Shown here: positions 36,271-45,545 of the stretch, piece by piece
Position numbering within the stretch: the stretch's first letter is position 1
Layout of the letters: each line of letters begins with the position of its first letter
Assembly (NCBI RefSeq): GCF_002742285.1
Contig: NZ_MDGM01000012.1
Span: 1,116,001 to 1,180,000 of the forward strand
Reading direction: 5' to 3'
DNA: 64,000 bases
Source: Paramylibacter kogurei
GTDB taxonomy: Bacteria; Pseudomonadota; Alphaproteobacteria; Rhodobacterales; Rhodobacteraceae
Translations under genes and position numbers: made by a program
Notes under the pieces: model-generated
Database searches by the model: none
Told to the model about the DNA's origin: nothing
What the model saw: only the letters and a program-made list of their open reading frames with translations

Positions 36271-37590
36271 ATGGAAATGATTATTGGCGCGATTGTGAAC
36301 CTAGACACAGCGTCTTGGGTAACGATTGGGGCGATTGTAGCGTTGTTGGTGATGTCTGCGTTTTTTTCGGGCTCTGAAACCGCGCTGACCGCGGCGAGCC
36401 GTGGGAAATTGCATGGGATGGCGGATAAAGGATCATCGGGGGCGGCGCGTGCGTTGAACCTTACCGAAGATACGGAAAAGCTGATCGGGGCGATTTTGCT
36501 GGGCAATAACCTTGTGAATATTCTGGCAGCATCACTTGCAACCAGCCTATTCACCCGCTTGCTTGGTGAGGGTGGCGTAGCGATTGCGACCTTGGTGATG
36601 ACGCTGTTGGTGTTGATATTTGCGGAAGTTTTGCCAAAAACATATGCGATTAATCACACAGAAACCGCCGCAACCAAGGTTTCGGCCCCCATCCAAGTTT
36701 TGGTGATGCTACTGTCCCCCATTGTAAAGGCCGTTCAATGGTTTGTTGGCGGTTTGTTACGCCTGTTTGGCGGCAAACCTGATGGTGATGATCTTTCAGA
36801 AGCTGCACAAGAAGAAATTGCAGGTGCGATTGCGCTTGGCCATCGCGAAGGTACATTCGAAAAAGACGCCAAAGACCGCCTGTTGGGTGCGCTTGATCTT
36901 AAAGATCGTGAGGTCGAAGAAATCATGCTGCATCGTTCCAACATTGAAATGATTGATGTTGGCTTGCCTGCACAGGATATTATCCGCATTTGTTTGGAAT
37001 CCGCTTATACCCGTTTGCCTTTGTTCAAGGATGATCCAGAAAACATCGTTGGCGTGGTGCATGCAAAGGATTTGCTGCGATCCGTTGAACGGTTGTTGCG
37101 GGATGGAAAAAACCGTGCGGATGCATTGGCGACAATGGATATTCAAAACATTGCAATGGAACCTTATTTCGTTCCTGAAACCACAACGCTTGATGATCAG
37201 ATGCGTGAATTTTTGCGCCGCAAAACCCATTTCGCACTGGTCGTTGATGAATACGGCGCCTTGCAAGGGTTGATCACACTAGAAGACATTCTGGAAGAGA
37301 TCGTTGGTGAAATCACCGATGAGCATGACGAGATCGAAGACGTTTGGGCGCAAAAAGATGAAATGGGCGATTACCTTGTTGATGGTGGTGCAACCATTCG
37401 CGACATCAATCGTGCGCATGATTGGAACCTGCCCGATGATGAGGCTAATACCGTTGCAGGTTTGGTCATTCATGAAGCGCGGATGATACCGCAACCCGGT
37501 CAAGTGTTCAGCTTTCATGGAATGCGGTTCGAAGTTGTGGAGCGCGAACAAAACCGTGTTACGCTGATGAAGGTTCGCCCACTAAATTAA
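36271..37590 (+). CDS. HlyC/CorC (CNNM)-family transporter-associated protein
   Basis: A 439-residue membrane protein with an N-terminal DUF21/CNNM domain of four hydrophobic helices (FFSGSETALTAASRGKLHGM is diagnostic), two CBS domains at about residues 215-335 (LPLFKDDPENIVGVVHAKDL and FALVVDEYGALQGLITLEDI), and a C-terminal CorC_HlyC domain (DGGATIRDINRAHDWNLPDD). The family is linked to magnesium/cobalt export and membrane homeostasis; the earlier hemolysin name is not meaningful. AAGGA lies 10 bases upstream. Confidence 0.93.
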   Translation: MEMIIGAIVNLDTASWVTIGAIVALLVMSAFFSGSETALTAASRGKLHGMADKGSSGAARALNLTEDTEKLIGAILLGNNLVNILAASLATSLFTRLLGEGGVAIATLVMTLLVLIFAEVLPKTYAINHTETAATKVSAPIQVLVMLLSPIVKAVQWFVGGLLRLFGGKPDGDDLSEAAQEEIAGAIALGHREGTFEKDAKDRLLGALDLKDREVEEIMLHRSNIEMIDVGLPAQDIIRICLESAYTRLPLFKDDPENIVGVVHAKDLLRSVERLLRDGKNRADALATMDIQNIAMEPYFVPETTTLDDQMREFLRRKTHFALVVDEYGALQGLITLEDILEEIVGEITDEHDEIEDVWAQKDEMGDYLVDGGATIRDINRAHDWNLPDDEANTVAGLVIHEARMIPQPGQVFSFHGMRFEVVEREQNRVTLMKVRPLN

Positions 37591-37601
37591 TACAACATAT
37601 G

Positions 37602-37628
37602 AAAACACGGGCGCATTTCTGCGCCCGT
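37602..37628 (-). terminator. Terminator hairpin between the CorC-like gene and proV
   Basis: ACGGGCGCA/TGCGCCCGT is a perfect 9-bp stem with a 4-base loop (37607-37628). On the minus strand it is followed by GTTTTC, so it mainly ends the proXWV transcript just after the proV stop; on the plus strand the T-tract is poor. Confidence 0.8.
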
Positions 37629-37633
37629 ATTCA

Positions 37634-38683
37634 TTACCTGTAATTTGCATCATCGGCCGATACGGCCTCTGGTCGTGCAATGGCGCGAACCATTTGATCC
37701 ATTGTGATGCTGCCAACTGTTTTGCCGTCTTTTGTCACCGTCGCGGTTTCAACATGGCTGTCCACACAGGTTTGCAATGCCTGTTCAATGATCGTGTCAT
37801 GCGGGATTTTTGGCCCATCACAAGGTTTTTTGGCAGGTGTCATTGCCGTACCCACCTGCAACACCCGTGCGCGGTTAATATCCTGAATGAAATCAGTGAC
37901 ATAATCATCCGCAGGATGCAAAACGATATCCTGTGGATTGCCCGATTGCACCATCTTACCATCACGTAAAATCGCGATGTTATCGCCGATGCGCAATGCT
38001 TCATCCAGATCATGGGTGATAAAGATGATGGTTTTATGCAGCTCTTCTTGCAGATCAAGCAACACGTTTTGCATATCGGTGCGGATCAAGGGATCAAGGG
38101 CGGAAAACGCCTCGTCCATCAACAAAATTTCCGCATCGGTCGCAAGTGCACGTGCCAAACCGACACGTTGTTGCATACCACCAGACAGCTGTGCGGGGTA
38201 ATGTTGTTCAAACCCCTTTAGCCCCACACGTTCCAACCAATACTGGGCGCGATCCGCCGCTTCTGGCGCGGCCACGCCTTGGATATCAACACCGTATCGG
38301 ACGTTTTCAATAACTGTGTGATGGGGCATCAGAGCAAATTTTTGAAACACCATTGATGCCTTGAACCGACGAAAATCGCGCAAGGTCGCTTCAGACATTT
38401 GCAACACGTCTTCGCCATCCACGATCATTTGTCCCGCAGTGGGTTCAATCAATCGGTTGATATGACGAATAAGCGTGGATTTACCCGATCCAGACAGGCC
38501 CATGATCACCTGAATGCCACGCGCGGGAATATCGAGATTGTTATTATTCAACCCCAATACATGTCCATGTGCATCAAGCAATTCCGGTTTGGACATGCCG
38601 TTTTCAATGTGCTGCACCATATCCGCGGGCCTGCGCCCAAAGATTTTATACAGATTTTTGATTTGTACTTTTGGTTCAGACAC
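37634..38683 (-). CDS. proV: Glycine betaine/proline ABC transporter, ATP-binding subunit
   Basis: A 349-residue ABC ATPase powering uptake of a quaternary ammonium osmolyte. Walker A is GLSGSGKSTLI, the signature LSGGMQQRVGLARAL, Walker B ILLMDEAFSALD, and a C-terminal CBS-like region follows (TATVTKDGKTVGSITMD). I chose the GTG at 38683 with AGGAGG 6 bases upstream; the frame is open further up into proW. The first codons overlap the proW stop (GTGTCTGA), so translation is coupled. Confidence 0.93.
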   Translation of the reverse strand: MSEPKVQIKNLYKIFGRRPADMVQHIENGMSKPELLDAHGHVLGLNNNNLDIPARGIQVIMGLSGSGKSTLIRHINRLIEPTAGQMIVDGEDVLQMSEATLRDFRRFKASMVFQKFALMPHHTVIENVRYGVDIQGVAAPEAADRAQYWLERVGLKGFEQHYPAQLSGGMQQRVGLARALATDAEILLMDEAFSALDPLIRTDMQNVLLDLQEELHKTIIFITHDLDEALRIGDNIAILRDGKMVQSGNPQDIVLHPADDYVTDFIQDINRARVLQVGTAMTPAKKPCDGPKIPHDTIIEQALQTCVDSHVETATVTKDGKTVGSITMDQMVRAIARPEAVSADDANYR

Positions 38684-39596
38684 CGTGGCCTCCTTCGCGA
38701 TGTTTTTGCAAACGTTTGCCGTATGCCTGTGACACACGATCAAAGATGATCGCAATGGCAACGATTGCCAATCCATTGAACATACCAAGTGCCAAATATT
38801 GATTGTTTACCGCACGCAACACGGGCGTACCAAGCCCACCTGCCCCGATCATCGCGGCAATCACAACCATAGCTAGCGCCATCATAATCGTTTGGTTTAC
38901 ACCTGCGAAAATATTAGGGAGCGCCAGTGGGATTTGCACCCCCCAAAGCCGTTCACGCTTGGATGCGCCAAAGGCATCTGCCGCCTCTAACGTATCCTTG
39001 TCGACAAGGCGAATACCAAGGTTGGTGAGGCGCACAATGGGTGGAATGGCGTAAATCATCACCGCAATCAATGCGGGTGCCTTGCCAATGCCCAGTAACA
39101 TCACAACGGGGATCAAATAAACGAAACTTGGGATGGTTTGCATCACATCCAAGATCGGCACAACAATGGATTGCACCCGATCGGATCGCGACATCCACAC
39201 CCCAAGTGGTATGCCAAATGCAATGCATAACATGGTTGATACCGAGACCATGGCAACGGTTGCCATTGTATCCTCCCACATATCAAGCCAGCCAATGAAC
39301 AAGAATGATGCAACCGTGGCTAACGCCAATTTCCAACTGCGCGAACCATAATATGCCAAACCCGCAACAATGATTAAGAACAGCGGCCAAGGCGTTGCAA
39401 TCATTACCTTTTCAAACCAAACAAGAAAGGATTGGAGCGGATCAAAAATCGCTTCGATCCATTCGCCATTAGCACGTGTAAATTCACGAAAACTGCCATC
39501 AATTGATTTTTTTACATCGCGAAGATCCTGACGCCCCATTGTGGGTGGATCAATCCACGTTAATTTAGACCAGTCGATAATGCTATCGCTTGCCAT
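38676..39596 (-). CDS. proW: Glycine betaine/proline ABC transporter, permease subunit
   Basis: A 306-residue inner-membrane permease with a long polar N-terminus and six or seven helices. The BPD_transp motif region is GASKRERLWGVQIPLALPNIFAGVNQTIM, recognisable by the EAA-like LALPNIFAG, and GVWMSRSDRVQSIVVPILD and IPPIVRLTNLGIRLV fit ProW/OpuAB. It lies between proX and proV; a terminator-like hairpin separates it from proX. Confidence 0.93.
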   Translation of the reverse strand: MASDSIIDWSKLTWIDPPTMGRQDLRDVKKSIDGSFREFTRANGEWIEAIFDPLQSFLVWFEKVMIATPWPLFLIIVAGLAYYGSRSWKLALATVASFLFIGWLDMWEDTMATVAMVSVSTMLCIAFGIPLGVWMSRSDRVQSIVVPILDVMQTIPSFVYLIPVVMLLGIGKAPALIAVMIYAIPPIVRLTNLGIRLVDKDTLEAADAFGASKRERLWGVQIPLALPNIFAGVNQTIMMALAMVVIAAMIGAGGLGTPVLRAVNNQYLALGMFNGLAIVAIAIIFDRVSQAYGKRLQKHREGGHGV

Positions 39597-39624
39597 TCAA
39601 TATTCCCCCGTAATTTTTGGATAG

Positions 39625-39655
39625 AAAAAAGCCCGCCAAGTTGTCTTGGCGGGCT
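39625..39655 (-). terminator. Intra-operon terminator between proX and proW
   Basis: On the minus strand an 11-bp perfect stem AGCCCGCCAAG/CTTGGCGGGCT with a 4-base loop runs into TTTTTT, 15 bases after the proX stop and 28 before the proW start. It would let proX be made in excess over the membrane subunits. Confidence 0.88.
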
Positions 39656-39669
39656 GATATGCGATTAAT

Positions 39670-40677
39670 TTAAAGCGCTGCTTCGATTTTCGCGGCGGCA
39701 TCTTCTGATACCCATGCTTTCCACAGATCGCCTTGTGTTAGCAAAAATTCAATCGCGGCATCTTCGCCAGTTGCCTGTTCATCCGCCATGTAAACCAACA
39801 TTGCGTTCATGGTTGCACCTGGGAAAATACGCGTTGATAGATAATCAACCGCAATACCGCCCTGTTTTTTGAATTCATCCGTGACAACGGTGTGCACTTC
39901 TGAATGTGTCCATGATGATGGTTTTGGGTCAGCACAATCTTGTTCTGCCTTTACGATACAACCATCCCAGTTTTCAGCACCCGCGAACGGTACGCCAAAA
40001 TCAACGGGCTGCATGTCGTATTTGCCAACCAACGCAGTTGGCGACCAGTAATAACCAAACCAATTTTCGCCGCGCTCCGCTGCCTTGGCCATGGAACCGT
40101 CAAGACCAGCGCCTGAACCTGGATCAACCAGTTTCCAACCCTTTGCTTCCATGTCGAATGCACGGAACATATTTGCGTTTGCCAATTGGCAACCCCAGCC
40201 AGCAGGACAGCCAACCAATGCGCCTTTGGATGGGTCTTCGGAATCTGGGAACAATTCTGGGTGTTCCAGAATTTTCAGAACCGTATCCAATTCAGGATGC
40301 TTTTCTTTGAACGCAGGTGTTACCCACCAGCCTTCGCCAAGATCGGTAATTGGACCTTTTAGAAGTGAGTGCAAACGACCTTCTTCCATTGCCACTGCAA
40401 GCGGTTCACGCACAGCATTTACCCAAAGCTCACTGGCGACATCTGGTTCGCCTTTTTCATCCATGGATGCAAATGTTGTTGTCGTGGCACCGGGAACCAG
40501 TTCCACATCACAGCCATAACCGTTTTCCAAAATGAACGCGTCCACATTCGCCATAAACTCGGCAGATGCCCAGTTCATTTCTGCGATTTGCACGGAACCA
40601 CATTCAGCGTAAGCGGCACCAGACAACATCATAGCCCCCGCCACTGTTGCACCCATTTTTGCCATCTTAAATTTCAT
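39670..40677 (-). CDS. proX: Glycine betaine/proline ABC transporter, substrate-binding protein
   Basis: A 335-residue periplasmic binding protein of the OpuAC family. A signal peptide of about 24 residues ends in SGAAYA before ECGSVQIAEMNWASAEF. Trp residues that could form the aromatic cage lie in VASELWVNAV, GEGWWVTP and WFGYYWSPTAL. It is the first gene of proX-proW-proV, followed by an intra-operon terminator. The exact substrate (betaine, choline, proline betaine) is not determined. Confidence 0.92.
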   Translation of the reverse strand: MKFKMAKMGATVAGAMMLSGAAYAECGSVQIAEMNWASAEFMANVDAFILENGYGCDVELVPGATTTTFASMDEKGEPDVASELWVNAVREPLAVAMEEGRLHSLLKGPITDLGEGWWVTPAFKEKHPELDTVLKILEHPELFPDSEDPSKGALVGCPAGWGCQLANANMFRAFDMEAKGWKLVDPGSGAGLDGSMAKAAERGENWFGYYWSPTALVGKYDMQPVDFGVPFAGAENWDGCIVKAEQDCADPKPSSWTHSEVHTVVTDEFKKQGGIAVDYLSTRIFPGATMNAMLVYMADEQATGEDAAIEFLLTQGDLWKAWVSEDAAAKIEAAL

Positions 40678-41021
40678 TGTTTTCTCCCTGTCTTTGTGCA
40701 GTACACGTTACGCAACTCTTTCCTTCGCCGTCACTGCTTTACGAAGCAATGTGGGCATAAAGCGACATCCCCCGCATAAGGTCAAGGTTCAAAGCGGTCA
40801 CTTTTTCTTTTGTTCAAAGTTTTACTTTTTGGTAAAATTCAAATTAAGTAACAATTTTATAATAAAATTACAAAAACTCCACGACAGGCGACACTTTTGG
40901 CAAATACAGCGCAGTTTGAGAAATGGTCTAAAAACGACATTCGGATTATCCGAAAATTACATTTGGGTAATTTACAACAATGGCATTTCACGGCTTACTG
41001 CCACAAACAAAAGGATTTGTC
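40678..41021. promoter_or_regulatory. 344-base divergent regulatory region, proX / ABM gene
   Basis: No gene is seen. It is AT-rich and holds two perfect inverted repeats: TTTTAC-N6-GTAAAA (40820-40837) on the proX side, and TTCGGAT-T-ATCCGAA (40940-40954) 67 bases before the ABM start. Both could be operators; osmoregulated promoters of proX would be expected here but no clear -35/-10 pair stands out. Confidence 0.5.
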
Positions 41022-41357
41022 ATGTCACGCTTCGCACCTCTGCCCGAACCGCCCTATTACGCCGTAATTTTCACTGCACAATTAAGCAAAGATACCCAAG
41101 GCTACGCCGCGATGGCGGAAAAAATGGGTGAACTGGCGGCAAGCCAACCCGGTTATCTTGGCATTGAATCCACGCGTGATGCAGGCGGGCTTGGCATTAC
41201 AGTTAGCTATTGGTTGGATGAAGCCGCGCTGACAAATTGGAAAGCGGTGAGCGAACATCTTTATGCGCAAAAAATGGGGCGCGAAAAATGGTATGAACAT
41301 TATACACTGCGCGTGGCCAAAGTTGAACGCGCCTATGCCGGGCCAAAGGGGCGATAG
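41022..41357 (+). CDS. Antibiotic biosynthesis monooxygenase (ABM)-domain protein
   Basis: A 111-residue protein with one ABM dimeric alpha/beta-barrel domain: YYAVIFTAQLSKDTQGYAAM, AASQPGYLGIESTRDAGG, SYWLDEAALTNWKAVSEH and WYEHYTLRVAKVER. Such small proteins are heme-degrading or quinone monooxygenase-like, or of unknown role; no catalytic claim can be made. AAAGGA lies 7 bases before the chosen ATG at 41022 (frame open from 40980). A palindrome is upstream. Confidence 0.83.
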   Translation: MSRFAPLPEPPYYAVIFTAQLSKDTQGYAAMAEKMGELAASQPGYLGIESTRDAGGLGITVSYWLDEAALTNWKAVSEHLYAQKMGREKWYEHYTLRVAKVERAYAGPKGR

Positions 41358-41364
41358 AACGCTA

Positions 41365-41709
41365 TCAATTCAGATCGACATAGCGCCCTTCAAGCATTTT
41401 GCCCGATTTATCCTCAAATCGCAATTTGCGCCCATCGCTGCTTGCGTGAATTTTATAGCATGTCCATGCTTTATTTGGCGGCCATTGCGAACAATATTTG
41501 TTCCCCCGCACCCGCCAACGCCCCCAATGGCCATCGGTCTGGGTTTGATACAATGTTTTACCTGTCGCCTTAAAATCTTGTTGCTCGGTGCCATAACTGA
41601 TCGTGCGCGATGTCAGCGCAGATTTTATCTGTTTGCCATCCAGCAAATGCCACCCCTGCGCCAATGTGGGATTGGCCAAGAATATCAATAAAAGAACAAG
41701 CCTGAACAT
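41365..41709 (-). CDS. Small secreted protein of unknown family
   Basis: A 114-residue exported protein: signal peptide MFRLVLLLIFLANPTLAQ, then a mature domain with GWHLLDGKQIKSALTSRTISY, a WGRWRVRGNKYCSQWPP segment and WTCYKI. The two cysteines (KYC, WTC) could form a disulfide. It resembles small periplasmic Rhodobacteraceae proteins with a repeated aromatic/Cys pattern, but I do not know the family. The start at 41709 is chosen because the signal peptide begins there. Convergent with the ABM gene. Confidence 0.7.
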   Translation of the reverse strand: MFRLVLLLIFLANPTLAQGWHLLDGKQIKSALTSRTISYGTEQQDFKATGKTLYQTQTDGHWGRWRVRGNKYCSQWPPNKAWTCYKIHASSDGRKLRFEDKSGKMLEGRYVDLN

Positions 41710-41793
41710 CGTGCGACACCCCTTACCTTGTTTTGATTGCAAGACCAGTTTAAGAGACGGCTCGTAACATTCCAACACAAAAGGTCGTCATCA

Positions 41794-43095
41794 ATGATCC
41801 CCCGCTATTCCCGCCCCGAAATGGTTTCAATCTGGTCGCCAGAAAGCAAATTCAAAATCTGGTTTGAAATCGAGGCACACGCATGTGACGCACAGGCAAA
41901 ACTGGGCGTAATCCCAGAAGCAAACGCCAAGGCGGTTTGGAAAGCAAAAGACGTTGAATTCGACGTTGCACGCGTTGATGAAATCGAAGCAGTCACAAAA
42001 CATGATGTGATTGCGTTTTTGACACATCTTGGTGAAATCATTGGCCCAGATGAGGCACGTTTTGTTCACCAAGGCATGACATCATCCGATGTCTTGGACA
42101 CTTGTTTCAATGTACAATTGGTTCGCGCCGCCGATATTTTAATCGAGGATACAAAACAATTGCTAGCCGCTTTGAAACGCCGCGCGATTGAACACAAAGA
42201 CACTATTCGTATTGGGCGATCCCACGGTATCCACGCAGAGCCGACGACAATGGGTCTGACATTGGCGCGTTTTTACGCGGAAATGGATCGCAACCTGAAC
42301 CGTTTGAAAAAGGCTCGTAAAGAAATCGCAACAGGTGCGGTATCTGGTGCGGTAGGCACATTTGCAAATATCGACCCATCCGTCGAAGAACATGTATGTG
42401 CGCAATTGGGTTTGGAAGCAGAACCAATTTCAACCCAAGTCATCCCACGCGATCGCCACGCTGCATTCTTCGCTGCCCTTGGCGTTGTGGGTTCCAGCAT
42501 TGAAAACATCGCAACTGAAATTCGCCACATGCAACGCACAGAAGTGCTGGAAGCAGAGGAATTTTTCTCTAAGGGGCAAAAAGGGTCATCCGCGATGCCC
42601 CACAAACGCAACCCAGTTTTGACAGAGAACCTGACCGGCTTGGCGCGTCTGGTGCGCATGGCTGTGGTCCCTGCAATGGAAAACGTGGCGTTGTGGCATG
42701 AACGCGATATTTCGCATTCATCCGTGGAACGCAACATCGGGCCAGATACCACCATTACATTGGATTTTGCATTGGCACGTTTGACAATGGTGATTGATAA
42801 ATTGGTGATCTATCCCGACAATATGATCGCAAATATGAACAAGTTCCGCGGTCTGGTGCATTCACAGCGCGTCTTGCTTGCCCTGACACAAAAAGGTGCG
42901 TCTCGCGAAGACAGCTATAAAATGGTTCAGCGCAACGCGATGAAAGTTTGGGAAGAAGGCAAAGATTTCCTAACCGAATTAAAGGGCGACTCAGACGTCA
43001 AATCATTCATGACTGATTCTGAATTGGAGGAAAAATTCGACCTTGGGTACCACACAAAACACGTTGATACGATTTTCAAACGTGTCTTTGGCTAA
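41794..43095 (+). CDS. purB: Adenylosuccinate lyase
   Basis: Acts twice in purine synthesis (SAICAR to AICAR, adenylosuccinate to AMP), 433 residues. The fumarase-superfamily motif is GSSAMPHKRNPVLTENLTG, and the general acid/base regions are GMTSSDVLDTCFN and RSHGIHAEPTTMGL. AAGG lies about 10 bases before the ATG at 41794. Its 5' region overlaps no gene; a strong terminator follows. Confidence 0.97.
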   Translation: MIPRYSRPEMVSIWSPESKFKIWFEIEAHACDAQAKLGVIPEANAKAVWKAKDVEFDVARVDEIEAVTKHDVIAFLTHLGEIIGPDEARFVHQGMTSSDVLDTCFNVQLVRAADILIEDTKQLLAALKRRAIEHKDTIRIGRSHGIHAEPTTMGLTLARFYAEMDRNLNRLKKARKEIATGAVSGAVGTFANIDPSVEEHVCAQLGLEAEPISTQVIPRDRHAAFFAALGVVGSSIENIATEIRHMQRTEVLEAEEFFSKGQKGSSAMPHKRNPVLTENLTGLARLVRMAVVPAMENVALWHERDISHSSVERNIGPDTTITLDFALARLTMVIDKLVIYPDNMIANMNKFRGLVHSQRVLLALTQKGASREDSYKMVQRNAMKVWEEGKDFLTELKGDSDVKSFMTDSELEEKFDLGYHTKHVDTIFKRVFG

Positions 43096-43156
43096 TGGTA
43101 CATGTCTAAAAGGATAGGTCGGTTAAAACTATTTTAACGAATACCACCTAAACGGG

Positions 43157-43188
43157 AAAAAGAGTGACTATTGTCACTCTTTTTTTTG
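43157..43188 (+). terminator. Rho-independent terminator after purB
   Basis: AAAAAGAGTGAC/GTCACTCTTTTT is a perfect 12-bp stem with the loop TATT, running into an 8-base T-run. It lies 61 bases after the purB stop. The remaining DNA to 43327 shows no gene. Confidence 0.93.
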
Positions 43189-43327
43189 TGAAAAGGCGTC
43201 ACAACTTAGGGGCACCTTTTTAGTATGCTTTTTTAGATTATCGGCGCGATAGGGGTCCTAGCCCTTAAGGATTATTCTGTCCTGCAGCATTTGCGTGTTT
43301 CTGCTCGCGTCGATCTTTACTCTTTCA

Positions 43328-43642
43328 TCAGGCTTCATTCACCATCTGATCTTTGGCAACCAGCAACAGCTCGGCCATTTTGGCGCGAATGTCTGCTTCT
43401 GTTGCCTTGTCACCCAAATCACCAGACAATTTGCGATAAACGTCTTCATCGCCAGCCTCTTCGAAATCGGCTTTGACCACGTCTTTGGCATATGCTTCGG
43501 CCTCGCCTGTGGTTTTACCCATCAATTCCGCCGCCCAAAGGCCAACCAATTTGTTGCGACGTGCGATTGTTTTGAATCGCATTTCTTCGTCATGCGCAAA
43601 TTTGTTTTCATATGCGCGTTCGCGATCATCAAAAGTGGTCAT
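43328..43642 (-). CDS. ATPase inhibitor subunit zeta (DUF1476)
   Basis: A 104-residue helical protein that inhibits reverse rotation of the alphaproteobacterial F1-ATPase, described in Paracoccus. The inhibitory N-terminus (MTTFDDRERAYENKFAHDEE) is intact and LVGLWAAELMGKTTGEAEAY follows, then FEEAGDEDVYRKL. GGAGA precedes the ATG at 43642. It is convergent with purB and divergent from purC. Confidence 0.9.
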   Translation of the reverse strand: MTTFDDRERAYENKFAHDEEMRFKTIARRNKLVGLWAAELMGKTTGEAEAYAKDVVKADFEEAGDEDVYRKLSGDLGDKATEADIRAKMAELLLVAKDQMVNEA

Positions 43643-43793
43643 TTGTTTTCTCCATAGGGTTAGTGTCCCACTATATATGATACGAAACCGCGCAGGTCTC
43701 AAGATGGGCGCGTGTTGTTCTTGTTCAAATGCCTGTCATTGCCTATAGAGTGGCGTAAATGTCGAAAGACTCAGCTACGCAACGGAGATGCGA

Positions 43794-44555
43794 ATGGCAC
43801 GCGGCGCTAAAATTTACGAAGGCAAAGCCAAGATTTTATACGAAGGCCCAGAGCCAGGAACAATCATCCAATTCTTCAAAGATGACGCCACTGCGTTCAA
43901 CGCAGAAAAAAAAGACGTGATTGATGGCAAGGGCGTTTTGAACAACCGTTTTTGTGAACACATTATGACGGGGCTGAATGCGCTCGGTTTGCCAACCCAT
44001 TTCATTCGCCGCCTGAATGCACGCGAACAATTGTGCCACAAGGTTGAAATTGTCCCGCTTGAGGTAATCATTCGCAATGTTGCCGCTGGTTCCATGGCGA
44101 AACGCTTGGGTCTGGAAGAAGGCTATCAATTGTCCCGCCCATTGGTTGAGTTTTCATTCAAAGAAGACTCGCTTGGCGATCCATTGGTTGCAGAAGAACA
44201 TATCGAAGTGATGCAATGGGCCACGCGCCACGAGTTGGACGCCATGATCGACATGGCATTTCGTGTGAATGATTACCTGTCGGGTATGATGCACGGCATT
44301 GGTATCAAACTGGTTGATTTCAAAATCGAATTTGGCCGTCAATTTGACGAAGATGGCAATATGACATTGCTATTGGCCGATGAGATCAGCCCAGATAGCT
44401 GTCGTTTGTGGGATATCGAAACGGGGCGCAAGCTTGACAAAGACGTATTCCGCCGTGATTTGGGCAACCTCACGGACGCCTATTCCGAAGTCGCCCGCCG
44501 CCTGAACATCCTGCCCAAAGGTGGCAGCAAAACCGGCCCCAAATTGGTAAAGTGA
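43794..44555 (+). CDS. purC: Phosphoribosylaminoimidazole-succinocarboxamide synthase
   Basis: SAICAR synthase, 253 residues. ATP-grasp-like start [17 protein letters not shown], the conserved [24 protein letters not shown]-type [11 protein letters not shown] and [16 protein letters not shown] and [13 protein letters not shown] are all present. GGAG sits 6 bases before the ATG at 43794; the ATG at 43788 is too close to it. First gene of purC-purS-purQ. Confidence 0.97.
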   Translation: MARGAKIYEGKAKILYEGPEPGTIIQFFKDDATAFNAEKKDVIDGKGVLNNRFCEHIMTGLNALGLPTHFIRRLNAREQLCHKVEIVPLEVIIRNVAAGSMAKRLGLEEGYQLSRPLVEFSFKEDSLGDPLVAEEHIEVMQWATRHELDAMIDMAFRVNDYLSGMMHGIGIKLVDFKIEFGRQFDEDGNMTLLLADEISPDSCRLWDIETGRKLDKDVFRRDLGNLTDAYSEVARRLNILPKGGSKTGPKLVK

Positions 44556-44564
44556 GATAATCCC

Positions 44565-44804
44565 ATGAAAGCACGTGTACATGTAACCCTTAAAGCTGGC
44601 GTTTTGGATCCTCAAGGTGCCGCCGTTCGGCATTCGCTTGGCGCACTTGGTTTCGAAGGCGTTGAACGCGTCCGCCAAGGCAAAGTGATCGAGCTGGAAT
44701 TGGCCGAAACAGATGCGGCCAAGGCCGAAGCATCCGTCAAAGAAATGTGTGAAAAGCTTTTGTCAAACACTGTGATCGAAAATTACACGGTGGAGATTTT
44801 ATAA
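44565..44804 (+). CDS. purS: FGAM synthase subunit PurS
   Basis: A 79-residue small subunit of the three-part phosphoribosylformylglycinamidine synthase. KARVHVTLKAGVLDPQGAAV and the C-terminal ENYTVEIL match the family. Its stop codon is followed directly by the purQ ATG. It lies between purC and purQ. Confidence 0.95.
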   Translation: MKARVHVTLKAGVLDPQGAAVRHSLGALGFEGVERVRQGKVIELELAETDAAKAEASVKEMCEKLLSNTVIENYTVEIL

Positions 44805-45482
44805 ATGCGCGCAGCCGTCATTCAATTTCCCGGATCTAACTGTGATCGCGATATGGCGGTGGCAATGGATCGTGTATCTGGCCACAATAAACCAACCCAG
44901 TTGATTTGGCACAAAGAAAGCACCCTGCCCGATGGTTTGGACATCATCGCAATTCCAGGTGGCTTTTCATTTGGTGATTACCTGCGCTGTGGTGCAATCG
45001 CCGCACGTAGCCCGATCATGCGTTCCGTCATTGATTTTGCCAACAAAGGTGGTTTTGTTTTGGGTGTTTGCAACGGTTTTCAGGTTCTTACAGAATCTGG
45101 TCTGTTACCCGGTGCATTGATGCGCAATGCAAATCTGAAATTCATCTGCAAGGATGCAGGCCTGCGCGTTGAAACAAGCGATAGCGTATTCACATCCGCC
45201 TATAAAAAAGGCGCTGTTGTGAATGTTCCAGTGGCCCATCATGATGGCAACTACAACGCCGATCCTGAAACATTGAAAACCTTGATCGGTGATGATCGCA
45301 TTGCGTTTCGCTATGCCGAAAATCCAAACGGTTCGATGGATGATATTGCGGGTATTTTATCCGACAATCGCCGCGTCTTGGGCATGATGCCCCATCCAGA
45401 GCGTTTGAACGACCCACAATTGGGTGGCACGGATGGTGCCAAACTGTTTGAAAGCATCGCATCTGCGCTTGTTTCCGCCTGA
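44805..45482 (+). CDS. purQ: FGAM synthase glutaminase subunit PurQ
   Basis: Class I glutamine amidotransferase supplying ammonia to FGAM synthase, 225 residues. The catalytic Cys is in [18 protein letters not shown], and the His-Glu pair in [11 protein letters not shown]. It immediately follows purS. The purL subunit is not found downstream, where dctB starts after 63 bases; purL must lie elsewhere. Confidence 0.97.
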   Translation: MRAAVIQFPGSNCDRDMAVAMDRVSGHNKPTQLIWHKESTLPDGLDIIAIPGGFSFGDYLRCGAIAARSPIMRSVIDFANKGGFVLGVCNGFQVLTESGLLPGALMRNANLKFICKDAGLRVETSDSVFTSAYKKGAVVNVPVAHHDGNYNADPETLKTLIGDDRIAFRYAENPNGSMDDIAGILSDNRRVLGMMPHPERLNDPQLGGTDGAKLFESIASALVSA

Positions 45483-45545
45483 TAAAAATCACACTGCGGG
45501 CAACGCTTGTCGCCTGCCCCAGTGTTATTATAGACTGTCTTGATA

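Noticed and set aside
43096..43327. Small RNA or gene between purB and the zeta inhibitor
   Set aside because: Apart from the purB terminator I saw no hairpin with a T-run and no frame with a ribosome-binding site.
45483..45545. Missing purL after purQ
   Set aside because: Not a defect by itself; purL may be elsewhere in the chromosome and cannot be judged from this window.
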